64,000 nucleotides of DNA from Lachnospiraceae bacterium (GTDB taxonomy: Bacteria > Bacillota > Clostridia > Lachnospirales > Lachnospiraceae). Of this stretch, positions 26,346 through 36,330 are shown piece after piece. The position numbers and the translations under genes are program-made. Every line of letters begins with the position of its first letter. The first letter of the stretch is position 1. Location: the NCBI GenBank assembly GCA_028692395.1, contig JAQUXP010000001.1, positions 1 to 64,000 on the forward strand. The letters run 5' to 3'. Under the pieces are notes generated by a model, which was not told the DNA's origin, did no database searches, and saw only the letters and a program-made list of their open reading frames with translations.

Positions 26346-27263
26346 TTATTTTAAAAATCCATTGATAATCTGCTCTTCCGCTTCTTTTTCAGTAAGACCC
26401 AGGGTCATAAGCTTGATCAGCTGTTCACCGGCAATTTTACCGATGGCCGCCTCATGGATGAGGTTGGCTTCTATCGAATTGGCAGTAAGCTGCGGACTTG
26501 CAGTTACACAGCCATGATCCATGATGATGGCATCACACTCACTGTGTCCTGCACAGGCAGCATTTCCGTTCATAACAGAGAAAAACTGCTGTTTGGACTC
26601 TCCCTTTGCCACGGAACGTGAAACCAGATTACAGCTGCTGCCATCCCCATTCAGATCAACAGAAAAATCAGTCTTGGCATACTGTTTTCCATGTGTCATG
26701 ATTTTCTCATGGATCTCAAGGGAAGCGCCCTCTGCCAGATCACCTCTTGTTACACGATGGGTAGAATCGATGCCCTTGATCTGCGTGGTCTCCATCTCCA
26801 TATGAGAACCTTCCTTTAGATGCACGATAGTCTGAGGATTCATAATATTCTCACCATTTCCATCGCCTTCGCCATAATGGCGCTCCACATAGCGAACCTT
26901 CGCATTCTTTTCCAGATAGAAGGTATGAATACCATCATGTTTGGAAGTGTCCACACCACAGTTGTGAATACCACAGCCTGCAATGATGGTAACATCTGCA
27001 CCCTCTCCAATATAAAAATCATTATAAACACATTCCTGCATTCCGCTCATGCTCAAAAGCACCGGAATATGAACACTTTCATTTACCGTTCCCGGCTTGA
27101 TGATAATGTCGATACCATCCTGATCCGTCTTGGATACAATATCAATATTTGCCGTCGTGTTTCTTCCCAGCTTTTCTCCATTTGCACGGATATTATATGC
27201 GCCTTCTGGAATCTCATGCAGTCCGGCAACCTGCTCCAGTAAATTTTTCTGAACTAAATCCAT
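26346..27263 (-). CDS. sufB: SufB/SufD-family Fe-S scaffold protein (short form)
   Basis: A 305-residue SufBD core protein, much shorter than SufB of the full SUF system (about 470). The beta-helix part includes NCGVDTSKHDGIHTFYLEKNA, YVERHYGEGDG, CAGHSECDAIIMD and EANLIHEAAIGKI, carrying likely ligand residues Cys, His and Glu. It works with SufC as a scaffold for Fe-S cluster assembly. No sufS, sufU or sufD is nearby. The layout matches the two-gene SufCB-only systems reported in anaerobes. The ATG at 27,263 is preferred; a TTG at 27,275 is possible. Confidence 0.87.
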   Translation of the reverse strand: MDLVQKNLLEQVAGLHEIPEGAYNIRANGEKLGRNTTANIDIVSKTDQDGIDIIIKPGTVNESVHIPVLLSMSGMQECVYNDFYIGEGADVTIIAGCGIHNCGVDTSKHDGIHTFYLEKNAKVRYVERHYGEGDGNGENIMNPQTIVHLKEGSHMEMETTQIKGIDSTHRVTRGDLAEGASLEIHEKIMTHGKQYAKTDFSVDLNGDGSSCNLVSRSVAKGESKQQFFSVMNGNAACAGHSECDAIIMDHGCVTASPQLTANSIEANLIHEAAIGKIAGEQLIKLMTLGLTEKEAEEQIINGFLK

Positions 27264-27299
27264 CTTCTTTTCCAACCTTTCCGCCTCTTGCTTTTTCTT

Positions 27300-28022
27300 T
27301 TACAGCTTCTCTTCCAGGGTCTGACATGTTTTTGCCGTGTGCAGCAATGCAGGAAGGACCTCCTCTTTCGGTCCGAACTGCTCTACTTTTCCGTCTGCAA
27401 TTACAACAATTTTATCTGCAATGTTCAGGATTCGTTCCTGATGAGAGATAATCAGAATTGTTCCGTTGATTTCATCTCGCATCTTTTCAAATACTTTAAT
27501 AAGGCTGTTAAAGCTCCAGAGATCGATTCCTGCCTCCGGCTCATCAAAAATCGACAATTTTGTACCTCTTGCTGCAATCATGGCAATCTCGATTCGCTTT
27601 AATTCTCCACCAGACAGGCTGCTGTTAATCTCCCTGTCAATATATTCTCTGGCACAAAGACCAACCTCTGATAAAATATCGCAGATATCATTGACACTCA
27701 TATCCCTGCCTGCTGCGATAGAAATCATGTCCTTCACCGTAAGTCCCTTAAAGTGCACCGGCTGCTGGAATGCAAAGCTGATTCCCCTGTTTGCACGTTC
27801 CGTGATATTTAACTCGGTAATATCCTCTCCATCTAAGAGAATCTGTCCACTGGTTGGTCTGATAATTCCGGCGATCATCTTGGCAAGAGTTGATTTTCCT
27901 CCTCCGTTTGGTCCGGTAATTGCGATAAAATGTTCATCAATCTTCAGATTAATTCCCTTTAATATTTCTTTATTGTCATTATTATCATCTACCTCGTAGG
28001 TGACATCTCTTAACTCTAACAT
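27300..28022 (-). CDS. sufC: SufC Fe-S assembly ATPase
   Basis: A 240-residue ABC-type ATPase with Walker A GPNGGGKST, signature LSGGELKRIEIA and Walker B SIFDEPEAGIDLW. The Gly-rich Walker A and the lack of any permease gene nearby fit SufC rather than a transporter. It energises SufB during cluster assembly. It is the first gene of the operon, 36 bases ahead of sufB, with AGGAGG before its ATG and a strong promoter upstream. Confidence 0.92.
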   Translation of the reverse strand: MLELRDVTYEVDDNNDNKEILKGINLKIDEHFIAITGPNGGGKSTLAKMIAGIIRPTSGQILLDGEDITELNITERANRGISFAFQQPVHFKGLTVKDMISIAAGRDMSVNDICDILSEVGLCAREYIDREINSSLSGGELKRIEIAMIAARGTKLSIFDEPEAGIDLWSFNSLIKVFEKMRDEINGTILIISHQERILNIADKIVVIADGKVEQFGPKEEVLPALLHTAKTCQTLEEKL

Positions 28023-28033
28023 AGATTCCTCCT

Positions 28034-28097
28034 ATATTTAGGGATACTCTCCCGACTTACTTCGGCTAATTATAACATTTTCACAATTTTTCTGCAA
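28034..28097 (-). promoter_or_regulatory. Promoter and leader dyads of the suf operon
   Basis: On the minus strand, TTGCAG (28092-28097), a 17-base spacer and TATAAT (28069-28074) with an extended TGT. Two small dyads follow around the predicted start site and leader: CCGA-N6-TCGG and GGGA-N5-TCCC. They could be a repressor site or short hairpins. The element matches no regulator site that I recognise with confidence. Confidence 0.7.
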
Positions 28098-28250
28098 TAA
28101 ATTTTACATATGTTCCAAAGACACAACCTTTCTCTTATTTTTATTTAACTTTTGCATTTTAACGCTTTGATGTGATACAGCATTTTGCACAAAAAAACGA
28201 TTTTACATATAAATTCACACAATTTAGTGGAAAAATCAGGAAATTAATTG

Positions 28251-28256
28251 TATAAT
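28251..28256 (+). promoter_or_regulatory. Probable -10 box of the glgCD promoter
   Basis: A consensus TATAAT lies about 48 bases ahead of the glgC start, in an AT-rich region. No good -35 is at the right distance, so it may need an activator. Confidence 0.4.
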
Positions 28257-28303
28257 CTTACTTAAAGGAGTAATCTCCAATACAAGAAAGCGAGGGGCTT
28301 CAT

Positions 28304-29443
28304 ATGAAACAAAATAATATGCTTGCGATGATTCTTGCAGGTGGACGTGGTTCCCGTCTGCATGATCTGACTAACAAAGTTGCCAAACCCGCAGTTTCCT
28401 ACGGTGGCAAATATCGTATCATCGACTTTCCACTCAGTAATTGTGCCAACAGCGGTATTGATGTTGTTGGGGTACTGACACAGTACGAATCAGTCCTCCT
28501 AAACAGTTATGTTGCAGCCGGCAGACGCTGGGGTCTGGACGCAAAAGACAGTGGTGTCTTTGTACTTCCTCCTCGTGAGAAGGCAGATGCAAACCTGAAT
28601 GTTTACCGGGGAACAGCAGATGCCATATCTCAGAACATTGATTTTATCGATGAGTATTCTCCTGAATATGTCCTGGTGCTTTCCGGTGATCATATCTATA
28701 AGATGAATTATGCCAATATGCTGAAAGAACACAAGGCCTGCAATGCGGACGCCTCTATCGCTGTCATCGAGGTTCCTCTGAAGGAAGCCAGCCGTTTTGG
28801 TATTATGAATGCCGATGAAAATGGCCGCATCTATGAGTTTGAAGAGAAGCCGGAGCATCCAAAGAGCCGCCTGGCATCCATGGGAATTTACATATTTAAC
28901 TGGAAAATGCTGCGAAAAATGCTGGTGGCTGATATCAAGAATCCGGAATCTCACCATGATTTTGGTAAGGATATCATTCCTGCCATGCTAAATGATCAGA
29001 AGAATCTGCATGCTTACAATTTCAAGGGTTACTGGAAAGATGTGGGTACCATCGATTCTCTCTGGGAAGCCAACATGGATCTTCTTGATGCCAACAATGA
29101 GCTGGATCTGAATGATTCAACCTGGAAGATCTATACCGAAGATGTGACAACTCTTCCTCAGTATATCGGAGCAGATGCCAGTATCCGCAATTCTTTTATC
29201 ACCCAGGGCTGTCTCATAGAGGGCGAGGTGCAAAAATCCGTATTATTTACCGGTACTACCGTAAACGTTGGTGCAAAAGTCATAGACAGTGTACTGATGC
29301 CAGGTGTTGTGGTAGAGGAAGGTGCTGTAGTACAGCGTGCTCTTGTTGCCGATGGTGTAAGAATCGGGAAAAATGCCGTGGTAGGAAGCGCTGACAGCGA
29401 AAATATAGAGCTTGTAGCAAAACGCGTAAAGGGGGAAGACTAA
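28304..29443 (+). CDS. glgC: Glucose-1-phosphate adenylyltransferase, catalytic subunit
   Basis: A 379-residue ADP-glucose pyrophosphorylase that commits glucose-1-phosphate and ATP to glycogen synthesis. The nucleotide loop [13 protein letters not shown], the site [22 protein letters not shown], the [14 protein letters not shown] motif and FEEKP are intact. The C-terminal third is a left-handed beta helix. GAGGGG seven bases upstream supports the start. It is followed after one base by glgD, the paralogous subunit, as in other Firmicutes. Confidence 0.95.
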   Translation: MKQNNMLAMILAGGRGSRLHDLTNKVAKPAVSYGGKYRIIDFPLSNCANSGIDVVGVLTQYESVLLNSYVAAGRRWGLDAKDSGVFVLPPREKADANLNVYRGTADAISQNIDFIDEYSPEYVLVLSGDHIYKMNYANMLKEHKACNADASIAVIEVPLKEASRFGIMNADENGRIYEFEEKPEHPKSRLASMGIYIFNWKMLRKMLVADIKNPESHHDFGKDIIPAMLNDQKNLHAYNFKGYWKDVGTIDSLWEANMDLLDANNELDLNDSTWKIYTEDVTTLPQYIGADASIRNSFITQGCLIEGEVQKSVLFTGTTVNVGAKVIDSVLMPGVVVEEGAVVQRALVADGVRIGKNAVVGSADSENIELVAKRVKGED

Positions 29444-29444
29444 T

Positions 29445-30560
29445 ATGTATGATGCATTTGGAATTATAAATCCTTCCAGCAGACAGATCTGGGTAGAGGG
29501 TTTGGAAGATTACCGTTCCATCGGTGCCTTTTCATTTTTAGGCAGATATCGTATTATTGACTTTCCCATCTCCAATATGAGTAACAGTGGAATTGACCGT
29601 ATTCAGGTATATATCCGCAGAAAACCCCGCTCTCTGACCGATCATCTTGGTACCGGACGTCATTACAACATTAACTCCAAGCGTGGCCGTCTCCAGGTGC
29701 TCTTCTCTGACCATCATCAGGAACATGACATCTACAACACGGATATTTCTTCCTATGCGGATAATCTGGAGTCCATCGAGCTTATGCACCATCCTTACGT
29801 GGTTATCGCACCAAGCTATATGGTGTGCCGTATTGATTACGCACAGCTGATTCAGACCCATATTGATTCCGGTGCAGATATTACCCTTGCTTATCATACC
29901 GTTGATAATGCCAAGGAGGCTTTCTTAAGCTGCAATACACTGGAGCTGAACCGCCAGAAGGGTGTGCTGGGAATTGAGCCCAATCATGGAAATGCAAAGG
30001 TGCGCAATATCTTCATGGATACCTATGTGATGAAAAAAGAGTACTTTATCGATCTTGTAAAAAAAGCCCAGTCTCTTTCTTCCATGTATACGCTCTCTGA
30101 CATTGTCAATCTGGCATGCCGGGAAGCTGATGTAAGGGGCTTTGCACATCACGGGTTCTTTGCATCTATTACAGACTTTAAGAGCTACTATGATGCGAAT
30201 CTGGAACTGATTGATTTTAAATCAGCCATGAACCTTTTCGATGATGAGTGGCCATTCTACACAAAGACAAACGATTCCTGTCCTACCAAATACTATGAGA
30301 CAGCGGCTGTAACCTCTTCCGTTATCTCTAATGGCTGTCTGATTGAGGGCAGCATCGAGAATTCTGTTATCGGACGTGGCTGCGTCATCAAAAAAGGCGC
30401 CGTAGTAAAGAACAGTATTATCCTCTCCGGAACGATTATCGGTGAAGATGTACATGTGGAGAATCAGATTGTTGACAAGATGGCAAAGCTGATCCGGGTA
30501 AAAGAGATCATCGCTGATCCCGAGAATCCAGGGTATATCCGCAGGGGTGATACAATCTAG
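29445..30560 (+). CDS. glgD: Glucose-1-phosphate adenylyltransferase, GlgD regulatory subunit
   Basis: A 371-residue paralogue of GlgC. It keeps the fold (GRYRIIDFPISNMSN, beta-helix C terminus) but lacks the Gly-rich nucleotide loop at the N terminus, which here reads FGIINPSSRQIW. The GDH catalytic motif is replaced by IAPSYMVCRIDY. It is therefore the non-catalytic subunit that modifies GlgC activity in Firmicutes heterotetramers. It is translated from GGGGAAG just after glgC, and a shared terminator follows. Confidence 0.93.
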   Translation: MYDAFGIINPSSRQIWVEGLEDYRSIGAFSFLGRYRIIDFPISNMSNSGIDRIQVYIRRKPRSLTDHLGTGRHYNINSKRGRLQVLFSDHHQEHDIYNTDISSYADNLESIELMHHPYVVIAPSYMVCRIDYAQLIQTHIDSGADITLAYHTVDNAKEAFLSCNTLELNRQKGVLGIEPNHGNAKVRNIFMDTYVMKKEYFIDLVKKAQSLSSMYTLSDIVNLACREADVRGFAHHGFFASITDFKSYYDANLELIDFKSAMNLFDDEWPFYTKTNDSCPTKYYETAAVTSSVISNGCLIEGSIENSVIGRGCVIKKGAVVKNSIILSGTIIGEDVHVENQIVDKMAKLIRVKEIIADPENPGYIRRGDTI

Positions 30561-30580
30561 CATCAGATGATAAATGCACG

Positions 30581-30630
30581 AAAAAGTAATGGCCCATCGG
30601 CTCGCCAGAGCCCAGTGCCATTACTTTTTT
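30581..30630. terminator. Bidirectional terminator between glgD and fbp
   Basis: Arms AAAAAGTAATGGC and GCCATTACTTTTTT bracket a 23-base loop. It can end transcripts of the convergent glgCD and fbp genes from both sides. Confidence 0.9.
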
Positions 30631-30654
30631 CTGGTTATTGGGAAATCTCTTTTA

Positions 30655-32604
30655 TTATTTTTCTATAATCAGACCACTTCGGAAGGCTTGTAGAAGCTTC
30701 TGCAGGTCTATGATACGTTCCTGTATGTATTTGCCGTTGTCTGTATCGCCTACAGATTTTCTCTGGTCTGTTTTTTTTACCAGGATGCTGTCAGATAGGA
30801 TGTCAGTTTCTTCAGCTATGGCATCCTCTGCAGAGGTAAATGGCTGGTGCGCTGCCAGGATCAGACCCCAGGAATTGTAGATCAGGGTATAGCCTGCGAT
30901 TCCGGTCTCTTTCTGGTAGGCTTTGGACAGGCCGCCATCGATGACAAGAAGCTTTCCACCGCCTTTTACCGGGCTCTCACCGGAGGTGTGATGTACAGGG
31001 ACATGACCGTTGATGATATGACGGCATTCCCCCTCCAGATGGAATTCTTTCAGAATATGATCCAGTACTTCTTCGTTGTCCTGTAAGAGATAGTAGGGAT
31101 TTTTCTTCTCTACGTGGGTTGCTTTGTCTTCCAGAAAATACCGTTCAAAGGTTGCCATCTTATCCTTGCCAAACAGTGGGGAATCTGCGGAGCTCCAGAT
31201 ATACCACAGCATATCCTTGCCAGTTTCCCGCTCTGTGACATCAGCTGCAACAAAAGCCTTTCTCACGTAGGAATCCAGCACATCATAGAGTTCTTTGCCG
31301 TGGCAGGCCTTTCCTGCAATTTCCACTTCTTTGAAGCTTCCGTCTTCCTGCAGGGGAATACAGCCGTGATACAGAAGATTTCCATTATAAACCCTGTAAA
31401 GACCTCCCTTATTCAGCAAAAATGTCATATGACGCTGAAGCTTTTCACAGCCCGCAAATGCTGCACACAGACGGTCACACACATTTTGCTCTTCCTCGGA
31501 CAGCCGATAGGGATCCGCCGGATCAATGGTTGGGAAATTCTTATCCAAAAGCTGGTAGGTCTTCCCCTCCAGGTCTATGGTTCCTTCCTCGTAATTGATC
31601 TTGTCCAAAAGCATCCTGCCTGCCATTGCAAACTCCGGATGTTCTCTTAACAGCTGTCCTTCCAGCTTAAATGCGATGATGGAAACAGCCTTATGCATCT
31701 TCATATTCAGTTCAGTCTCCACGGGATTCAGGATATTGTCCCCCTTTATCTGAAAACAGCTGCAGGGATCCTCCTTGTAACAGGAAAGGGAAAAAGTGGC
31801 CAGGGGAAGCAGATTAATCCCATAACCATCCTCCAGAATATCCAGATTCGCATAGCGGGCGCAGATTCGTACTACCGTAGCAACACAGACCCGCTGTCCC
31901 GTCGCAGCTCCCATCCACAGCACATCGTGATTTCCCCACTGGATATCTACGGCGTGATACTCCATCAGCTTATCTATAATCTTATCCGGTGAAGGACCAC
32001 GATCATAGATATCGCCCAGAATATGAAGATGATCGATAATCATGCGCTGAATCAATTCTCCCAAAGCCACGATAAACTTATCTGCTCTTCCCACCTCAAT
32101 AATGGCTGTGATAATCTGTTCGTAATAAGCCTCTTTGTCAGAGATATCGGCTTTTTCCGTGATGAGCTCCTCAATCACGTAAGCAAAATCCTGCGGCAGA
32201 GCTTTTCTCACCTTCGATCTGGTGTACTTGGAGGCAACACGCTTACAGACCTCGATCAGACGATACAGCGTAATCCGATACCACTCCTCCATATCTGCCT
32301 GCTTTTTACTTTCCAGCTTCAGCTTTTCCGCCGGATAGTAAATCAGCGTAGCCAGCGCCCGCTTTTCTTTCTGGCTCATGGTGTGGCCAAAGATATCGTC
32401 AATCTTTCTTCGTATCGACCCTGAGCCATTTTTCAACACATGGGAAAATGCTTCGTATTCTCCATGCACATCCGATAAAAAATGCTCCGTTCCCTTGGGC
32501 AGGCTTAAGATTGACTGCAGATTGATAATCTCCGTAGATGCCTTCGCAATGGTCGGATATATCTCTGCAAGACTTTTCAGGTACTTCATCTCCATCTGAT
32601 CCAT
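30655..32604 (-). CDS. fbp: Fructose-1,6-bisphosphatase class III
   Basis: A 649-residue metal-dependent phosphatase of the Firmicutes-specific class III. Calcineurin-like motifs are visible: FLSDVHGEYEAF near 43, ILGDIYDRGPSPD near 195, IQWGNHDVLWMG near 222, and INGHVPVHH near the C terminus. The length is normal for the family (about 640-670). It removes the C1 phosphate of fructose-1,6-bisphosphate for gluconeogenesis, which fits growth on uronic acids handled by the neighbouring genes. GGGAGG lies ahead of the ATG. It is transcribed toward glgD. Confidence 0.95.
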   Translation of the reverse strand: MDQMEMKYLKSLAEIYPTIAKASTEIINLQSILSLPKGTEHFLSDVHGEYEAFSHVLKNGSGSIRRKIDDIFGHTMSQKEKRALATLIYYPAEKLKLESKKQADMEEWYRITLYRLIEVCKRVASKYTRSKVRKALPQDFAYVIEELITEKADISDKEAYYEQIITAIIEVGRADKFIVALGELIQRMIIDHLHILGDIYDRGPSPDKIIDKLMEYHAVDIQWGNHDVLWMGAATGQRVCVATVVRICARYANLDILEDGYGINLLPLATFSLSCYKEDPCSCFQIKGDNILNPVETELNMKMHKAVSIIAFKLEGQLLREHPEFAMAGRMLLDKINYEEGTIDLEGKTYQLLDKNFPTIDPADPYRLSEEEQNVCDRLCAAFAGCEKLQRHMTFLLNKGGLYRVYNGNLLYHGCIPLQEDGSFKEVEIAGKACHGKELYDVLDSYVRKAFVAADVTERETGKDMLWYIWSSADSPLFGKDKMATFERYFLEDKATHVEKKNPYYLLQDNEEVLDHILKEFHLEGECRHIINGHVPVHHTSGESPVKGGGKLLVIDGGLSKAYQKETGIAGYTLIYNSWGLILAAHQPFTSAEDAIAEETDILSDSILVKKTDQRKSVGDTDNGKYIQERIIDLQKLLQAFRSGLIIEK

Positions 32605-32655
32605 AGGTGAACCTCCCTTGTAATGATTCCGCTTTTATACTAATCAGTATACGCT

Positions 32656-33270
32656 TTATTTGAAACCATAGCAAGTCTTATACAGTGCTGCTGCCAGGGC
32701 CTGATGCCCCTCTGCCTCCATATGTTCACCGTCACGTCCCGGGGCAGCCACTGTGGCAGCATCCAAAAAGAAGTATCCCTGTTCCCGTGCATAATTTTCC
32801 AGTTTTTCTGCCATTTTACAGCTTTTTTCCACTGATGCCACATCGTATTCCGGATCGATGTCTTCCACCCCTGCCATCAGATGAACAGGGGATATCATCA
32901 GGATCTTAGGCGTACCTGAGGCTTTTTCCAGTGCTTTTTTGATCACCTGATCCATTCCCTGCACGATCTGGGAAACCGAGGTCTGATAGCGAACCTTGTA
33001 ATCATTTGTTCCCAGCATGACAAGTAAAAGATCCACCGGATTATGAGATTCCATCAGCATTCCAATCTGATCACTGCCTCTTCTCCCCGGATTAACCGGA
33101 TTATCAAACACTGTAGTTCTCCCACACAGCCCTTCCTCCACAATCTGATATTCCGCACCCAGCAGTTTCCCAAGAAGCATGGGCCATCGCATCTTCTCAT
33201 CAAATCGCCCCAGTCCATCCGGACGATATCCATACGTATTAGAATCTCCAAAACACAAAATACGAATCAT
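32656..33270 (-). CDS. SGNH/GDSL-family hydrolase
   Basis: A 204-residue single-domain esterase of the SGNH fold. The blocks are FGDSNTYGY (nucleophile Ser), RRGSDQIG (Gly block), MLGTNDYK (Asn block) and GRDGEHMEAEGHQ (Asp and His). There is no signal peptide, so it is cytoplasmic. It ends the uxuA-uxuB-uxaC gene run and may remove acetyl or other ester groups from imported oligosaccharides. The exact substrate is unknown. Confidence 0.85.
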   Translation of the reverse strand: MIRILCFGDSNTYGYRPDGLGRFDEKMRWPMLLGKLLGAEYQIVEEGLCGRTTVFDNPVNPGRRGSDQIGMLMESHNPVDLLLVMLGTNDYKVRYQTSVSQIVQGMDQVIKKALEKASGTPKILMISPVHLMAGVEDIDPEYDVASVEKSCKMAEKLENYAREQGYFFLDAATVAAPGRDGEHMEAEGHQALAAALYKTCYGFK

Positions 33271-33297
33271 CTCTCTTGCTCCTCTCCAACAGTTCTT

Positions 33298-34701
33298 TTA
33301 CTGAATTTGTAAGAGATAAGTGGAAATATTGTTGTAACAGATGCTTTCGATAAATTCCTTCAGCATATCCCAGTCACAGGGAATTTCGCCGTTTTCCACC
33401 CAGACTCCTATAAGATTACAGAGAATTCTGCGGAAATATTCATGCCTTGGAAAGGACAGAAAGCTTCTGGAGTCTGTCAGCATTCCCACGAATCCAAAGA
33501 GCAGACCCTGATTTGCCAGAACCTTCATCTGCTTTTCCATCCCATCCCGATTGTCACAGAACCACCATGCAGGTCCAAGCTGTACCTTTCCCCGATAAGG
33601 AGCCTCCTGATAATTACCGGCTGCCGCCGCCAGCATATCAAAATCCTTTGGGTTCAGACAGTAGAGAATTGTCCTTGGAAGCTGATCGGCCGCATCCAGG
33701 GTGTTCAGCAGCAGGCGAAGCTCTCTGGCATAATTCATATCATCCATGCTGTCGTACCCGGTATTTGGCCCGATCTTTGCATACATACGATCTGAATTAT
33801 TCCGCATAGCCCCCATATGTAGCTGCATCACAAGATGATACTTATGATAGAGGGCACCCAGCTTCTCAAGAAGAAAGCTTCTATACTTCATTATTTCCTC
33901 CTGGGTCAGAATCTCCTGTCCCCGGCGGGCAAAGATTGCTTCTGCCTCTTCTTCGGTACAGGGCACAAAGATTCGTTCCTCCAGACTGTGATCTGTGATT
34001 TTACAGCCTGCTTCCTTTACAAAATATTCCAGACGTTTTTCCAACGCATTCACAAGCTCTGCTGGAGACTCAATAGAGATACCGGTGAGTTCCCCAAGCT
34101 TCTCCAGATAGCTGGTATAAGTCCCTCCATCTACATCCATGGCACCATCTGGACGAAAGGTCGGATACACTTCAATTTCCGAGTTTTCCTGCTGCAGCAG
34201 CCGGTGCCACTTCAGATCTTCCACTGGATCATTCGTCGTGCAGAGAGCCTTCACCTTTTGCTGCTTCAAAAGTCCCCGGACGGAAAATCCCGGTTCTTTG
34301 AGTTTTGCATTACACTTTTCCCATACCTGCCTTGCATTCCTGGTGGTCAGAGGTTCAAAAATCCCAAAATACCGCTGCAGTTCCATATGGGACCAGTGAT
34401 ACAGTGGATTGCCCATGGCATGCTCCAGTGTTTCTACCCAGGCGTAATACTTATCATAAGGAGCACCATCTCCTGTTATCAGTTCTTCGCTAATACCATA
34501 AGCACGCATAACCCTCCACTTATAGTGGTCTCCTCCAAGCCACACCTGCGTCAGATTCTCAAAGCTTCGATCCTCATAGATTTCTCTTGCATCCAGATGA
34601 TTGTGATAATCATATATCTCCATCGGCTCTGCCACTTCATGAAACAGCCGGGAAGCTGTCTCATTACTCAGCAAAAATTCCTGATCCATAAATGCTTTCA
34701 T
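33298..34701 (-). CDS. uxaC: Glucuronate (uronate) isomerase
   Basis: A 467-residue enzyme of the amidohydrolase superfamily that converts D-glucuronate to D-fructuronate. YDYHNHLDAREI carries the metal-binding His pair, and GFVGMLTDSRSFLSFPRHEYFRR is the characteristic C-terminal segment. The length matches the family. It is preceded six bases away by uxuB and belongs to the operon that degrades glucuronate released by the GH67 enzyme encoded upstream. Confidence 0.95.
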   Translation of the reverse strand: MKAFMDQEFLLSNETASRLFHEVAEPMEIYDYHNHLDAREIYEDRSFENLTQVWLGGDHYKWRVMRAYGISEELITGDGAPYDKYYAWVETLEHAMGNPLYHWSHMELQRYFGIFEPLTTRNARQVWEKCNAKLKEPGFSVRGLLKQQKVKALCTTNDPVEDLKWHRLLQQENSEIEVYPTFRPDGAMDVDGGTYTSYLEKLGELTGISIESPAELVNALEKRLEYFVKEAGCKITDHSLEERIFVPCTEEEAEAIFARRGQEILTQEEIMKYRSFLLEKLGALYHKYHLVMQLHMGAMRNNSDRMYAKIGPNTGYDSMDDMNYARELRLLLNTLDAADQLPRTILYCLNPKDFDMLAAAAGNYQEAPYRGKVQLGPAWWFCDNRDGMEKQMKVLANQGLLFGFVGMLTDSRSFLSFPRHEYFRRILCNLIGVWVENGEIPCDWDMLKEFIESICYNNISTYLLQIQ

Positions 34702-34707
34702 CCTGTC

Positions 34708-36324
34708 TTAATCCTCCGAAACGTATTTTTTCAGTGTTGCCGCAACTGCACCCTTACCACCTGCCAGTTCCTTATAATACTGTAATACCAGATCAGAAAG
34801 CCCTGCCTCATACAGATTCACGCCAAAGAGCACTTCATTTTCCATATAGGGTTTCAGTATCTCCTCACACTGCTCCACAGCTCCAAGCTTCAGCTTCTCC
34901 ATCTGTGGGCTCATCACCTCCAGCATGGGATCTGCACTGAGCTCAAAGGATTTCCCCTGATCGTCCACCCCCATAAGATAGCGGAACCATCCGGCAAATA
35001 CCAGTGGAATCATCCTGAGGTTTTTCACATCAAGCTTCTCATCTGCAAGATATGCCTTGATGGTCTCTCCAAAGCGGATTGCCAGCTTTTGAGAGGTGTC
35101 TGTTGCGATACGCTGTGGCGTATCCGGCATATATGGATTTGGTATACGCAGATTCACAACCTCATCGATGAATTTCTGCGGTTTTAAGATTCCGGGATCT
35201 GTAACCACAGGAAGCCCCTCGCTATATCCAATTCTGGTTACCAGCTGTCTCAGCACCGGATTTTTCATCTCCTCCGAGATCAGGTCATAGTCCAGCAGAC
35301 AGCCATAGATGGCCAGTGCCGTATGCAGGGGATTCAGACAGGTGCACACCTTCATGCGTTCTACCTTTTCTACCGTATCACGGTCTGTGAACATGACACC
35401 GCCTTTTTCCAGTGCCGGTCTTCCGCCCGGGAATTTGTCTTCGATTACAAGATATTCACACTCTTCTGCGTTGACAAAGGGTGCCACATAGGTTCTCATT
35501 CCTGTGATAATCGGTTCTGTACCCTCCACGCCATCTGCTTTTAAGATTTCCTCCACTCTTCCATCGGGACGGGGGGTGATCTTATCAATCATGGACCATG
35601 GAAAGCTTACTTTCTCAGAATCGGACAGGTACTCCACGAATCCAGTTTCCACCAGCTCCGCATCCTCCCATGTCTTTGCAAATGCCATAACCGCCTTTTG
35701 AAGCTTTTCTCCATTATGAGAACAGTTGTCCATGCTCACCATGGCAATAGGAAGCTTTCCTGCCTGATAGCGGGCATAAAGCAGACTTACAACTTTTCCG
35801 ATATAGCTGACCGGTTTTTTGGGTCCCTGCTTCATATCCTGTGCTACCGCTGCTGTATAGGCACCTGCTGCATTAACCAGCTGATATCCTTTTTCTGTGA
35901 TAGTAAAGCTTGCCATCTGAAGCGATGGATTCGTAAAGATCTCGATCATCCTTGCAAACTCGGAGGTATTGTCGCTGTCAAGAACCACAGATTCTACAAT
36001 ACTGCCGATTACCTGCTTTTCCAGTGTCTGGTCTGCTTTCAGGGTAACCAGAATACTTAGATTATCGTGAGGCGCATAGGCTTTTGTAATAATGTCATAA
36101 TCAAAGCCTTCACACACAACCAGACCGGTATCGCTGATCCCCTTCTCCAGGAGCTGCTGCATAATATTTGCCTGAAATGCACGGAAGATATTTCCCGCAC
36201 CAAAATGTACCCATTTCGGTGCTTTTTTTGTCTTGGCTTCCACTTTTGTTCTGTCATAGTGCATGATCTGATACCCTGCTTTTTCCCATGCAGGATCTTT
36301 CATTCCTTCATTATTTAATATCAT
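34708..36324 (-). CDS. uxuB: Fructuronate reductase (mannitol dehydrogenase family)
   Basis: A 538-residue NAD(P)H-dependent reductase of the long-chain mannitol dehydrogenase family. Visible features are WVHFGAGNIFRAFQANI (dinucleotide loop), SMDNCSHNGEKL and a C-terminal domain with KLAIRFGETIKAYL. It turns D-fructuronate into D-mannonate, which the next enzyme, UxuA, dehydrates. Tagaturonate reductase (UxaB) is related, but the adjacent mannonate dehydratase favours the fructuronate role. AGAGGTGAT lies ahead of the ATG. Confidence 0.88.
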   Translation of the reverse strand: MILNNEGMKDPAWEKAGYQIMHYDRTKVEAKTKKAPKWVHFGAGNIFRAFQANIMQQLLEKGISDTGLVVCEGFDYDIITKAYAPHDNLSILVTLKADQTLEKQVIGSIVESVVLDSDNTSEFARMIEIFTNPSLQMASFTITEKGYQLVNAAGAYTAAVAQDMKQGPKKPVSYIGKVVSLLYARYQAGKLPIAMVSMDNCSHNGEKLQKAVMAFAKTWEDAELVETGFVEYLSDSEKVSFPWSMIDKITPRPDGRVEEILKADGVEGTEPIITGMRTYVAPFVNAEECEYLVIEDKFPGGRPALEKGGVMFTDRDTVEKVERMKVCTCLNPLHTALAIYGCLLDYDLISEEMKNPVLRQLVTRIGYSEGLPVVTDPGILKPQKFIDEVVNLRIPNPYMPDTPQRIATDTSQKLAIRFGETIKAYLADEKLDVKNLRMIPLVFAGWFRYLMGVDDQGKSFELSADPMLEVMSPQMEKLKLGAVEQCEEILKPYMENEVLFGVNLYEAGLSDLVLQYYKELAGGKGAVAATLKKYVSED

Positions 36325-36330
36325 CTGTCA

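Noticed and set aside
33835..34785. Plus-strand frame of 316 codons
   Set aside because: It is antisense to uxaC and uxuB, both complete with family motifs, and lacks family features itself.
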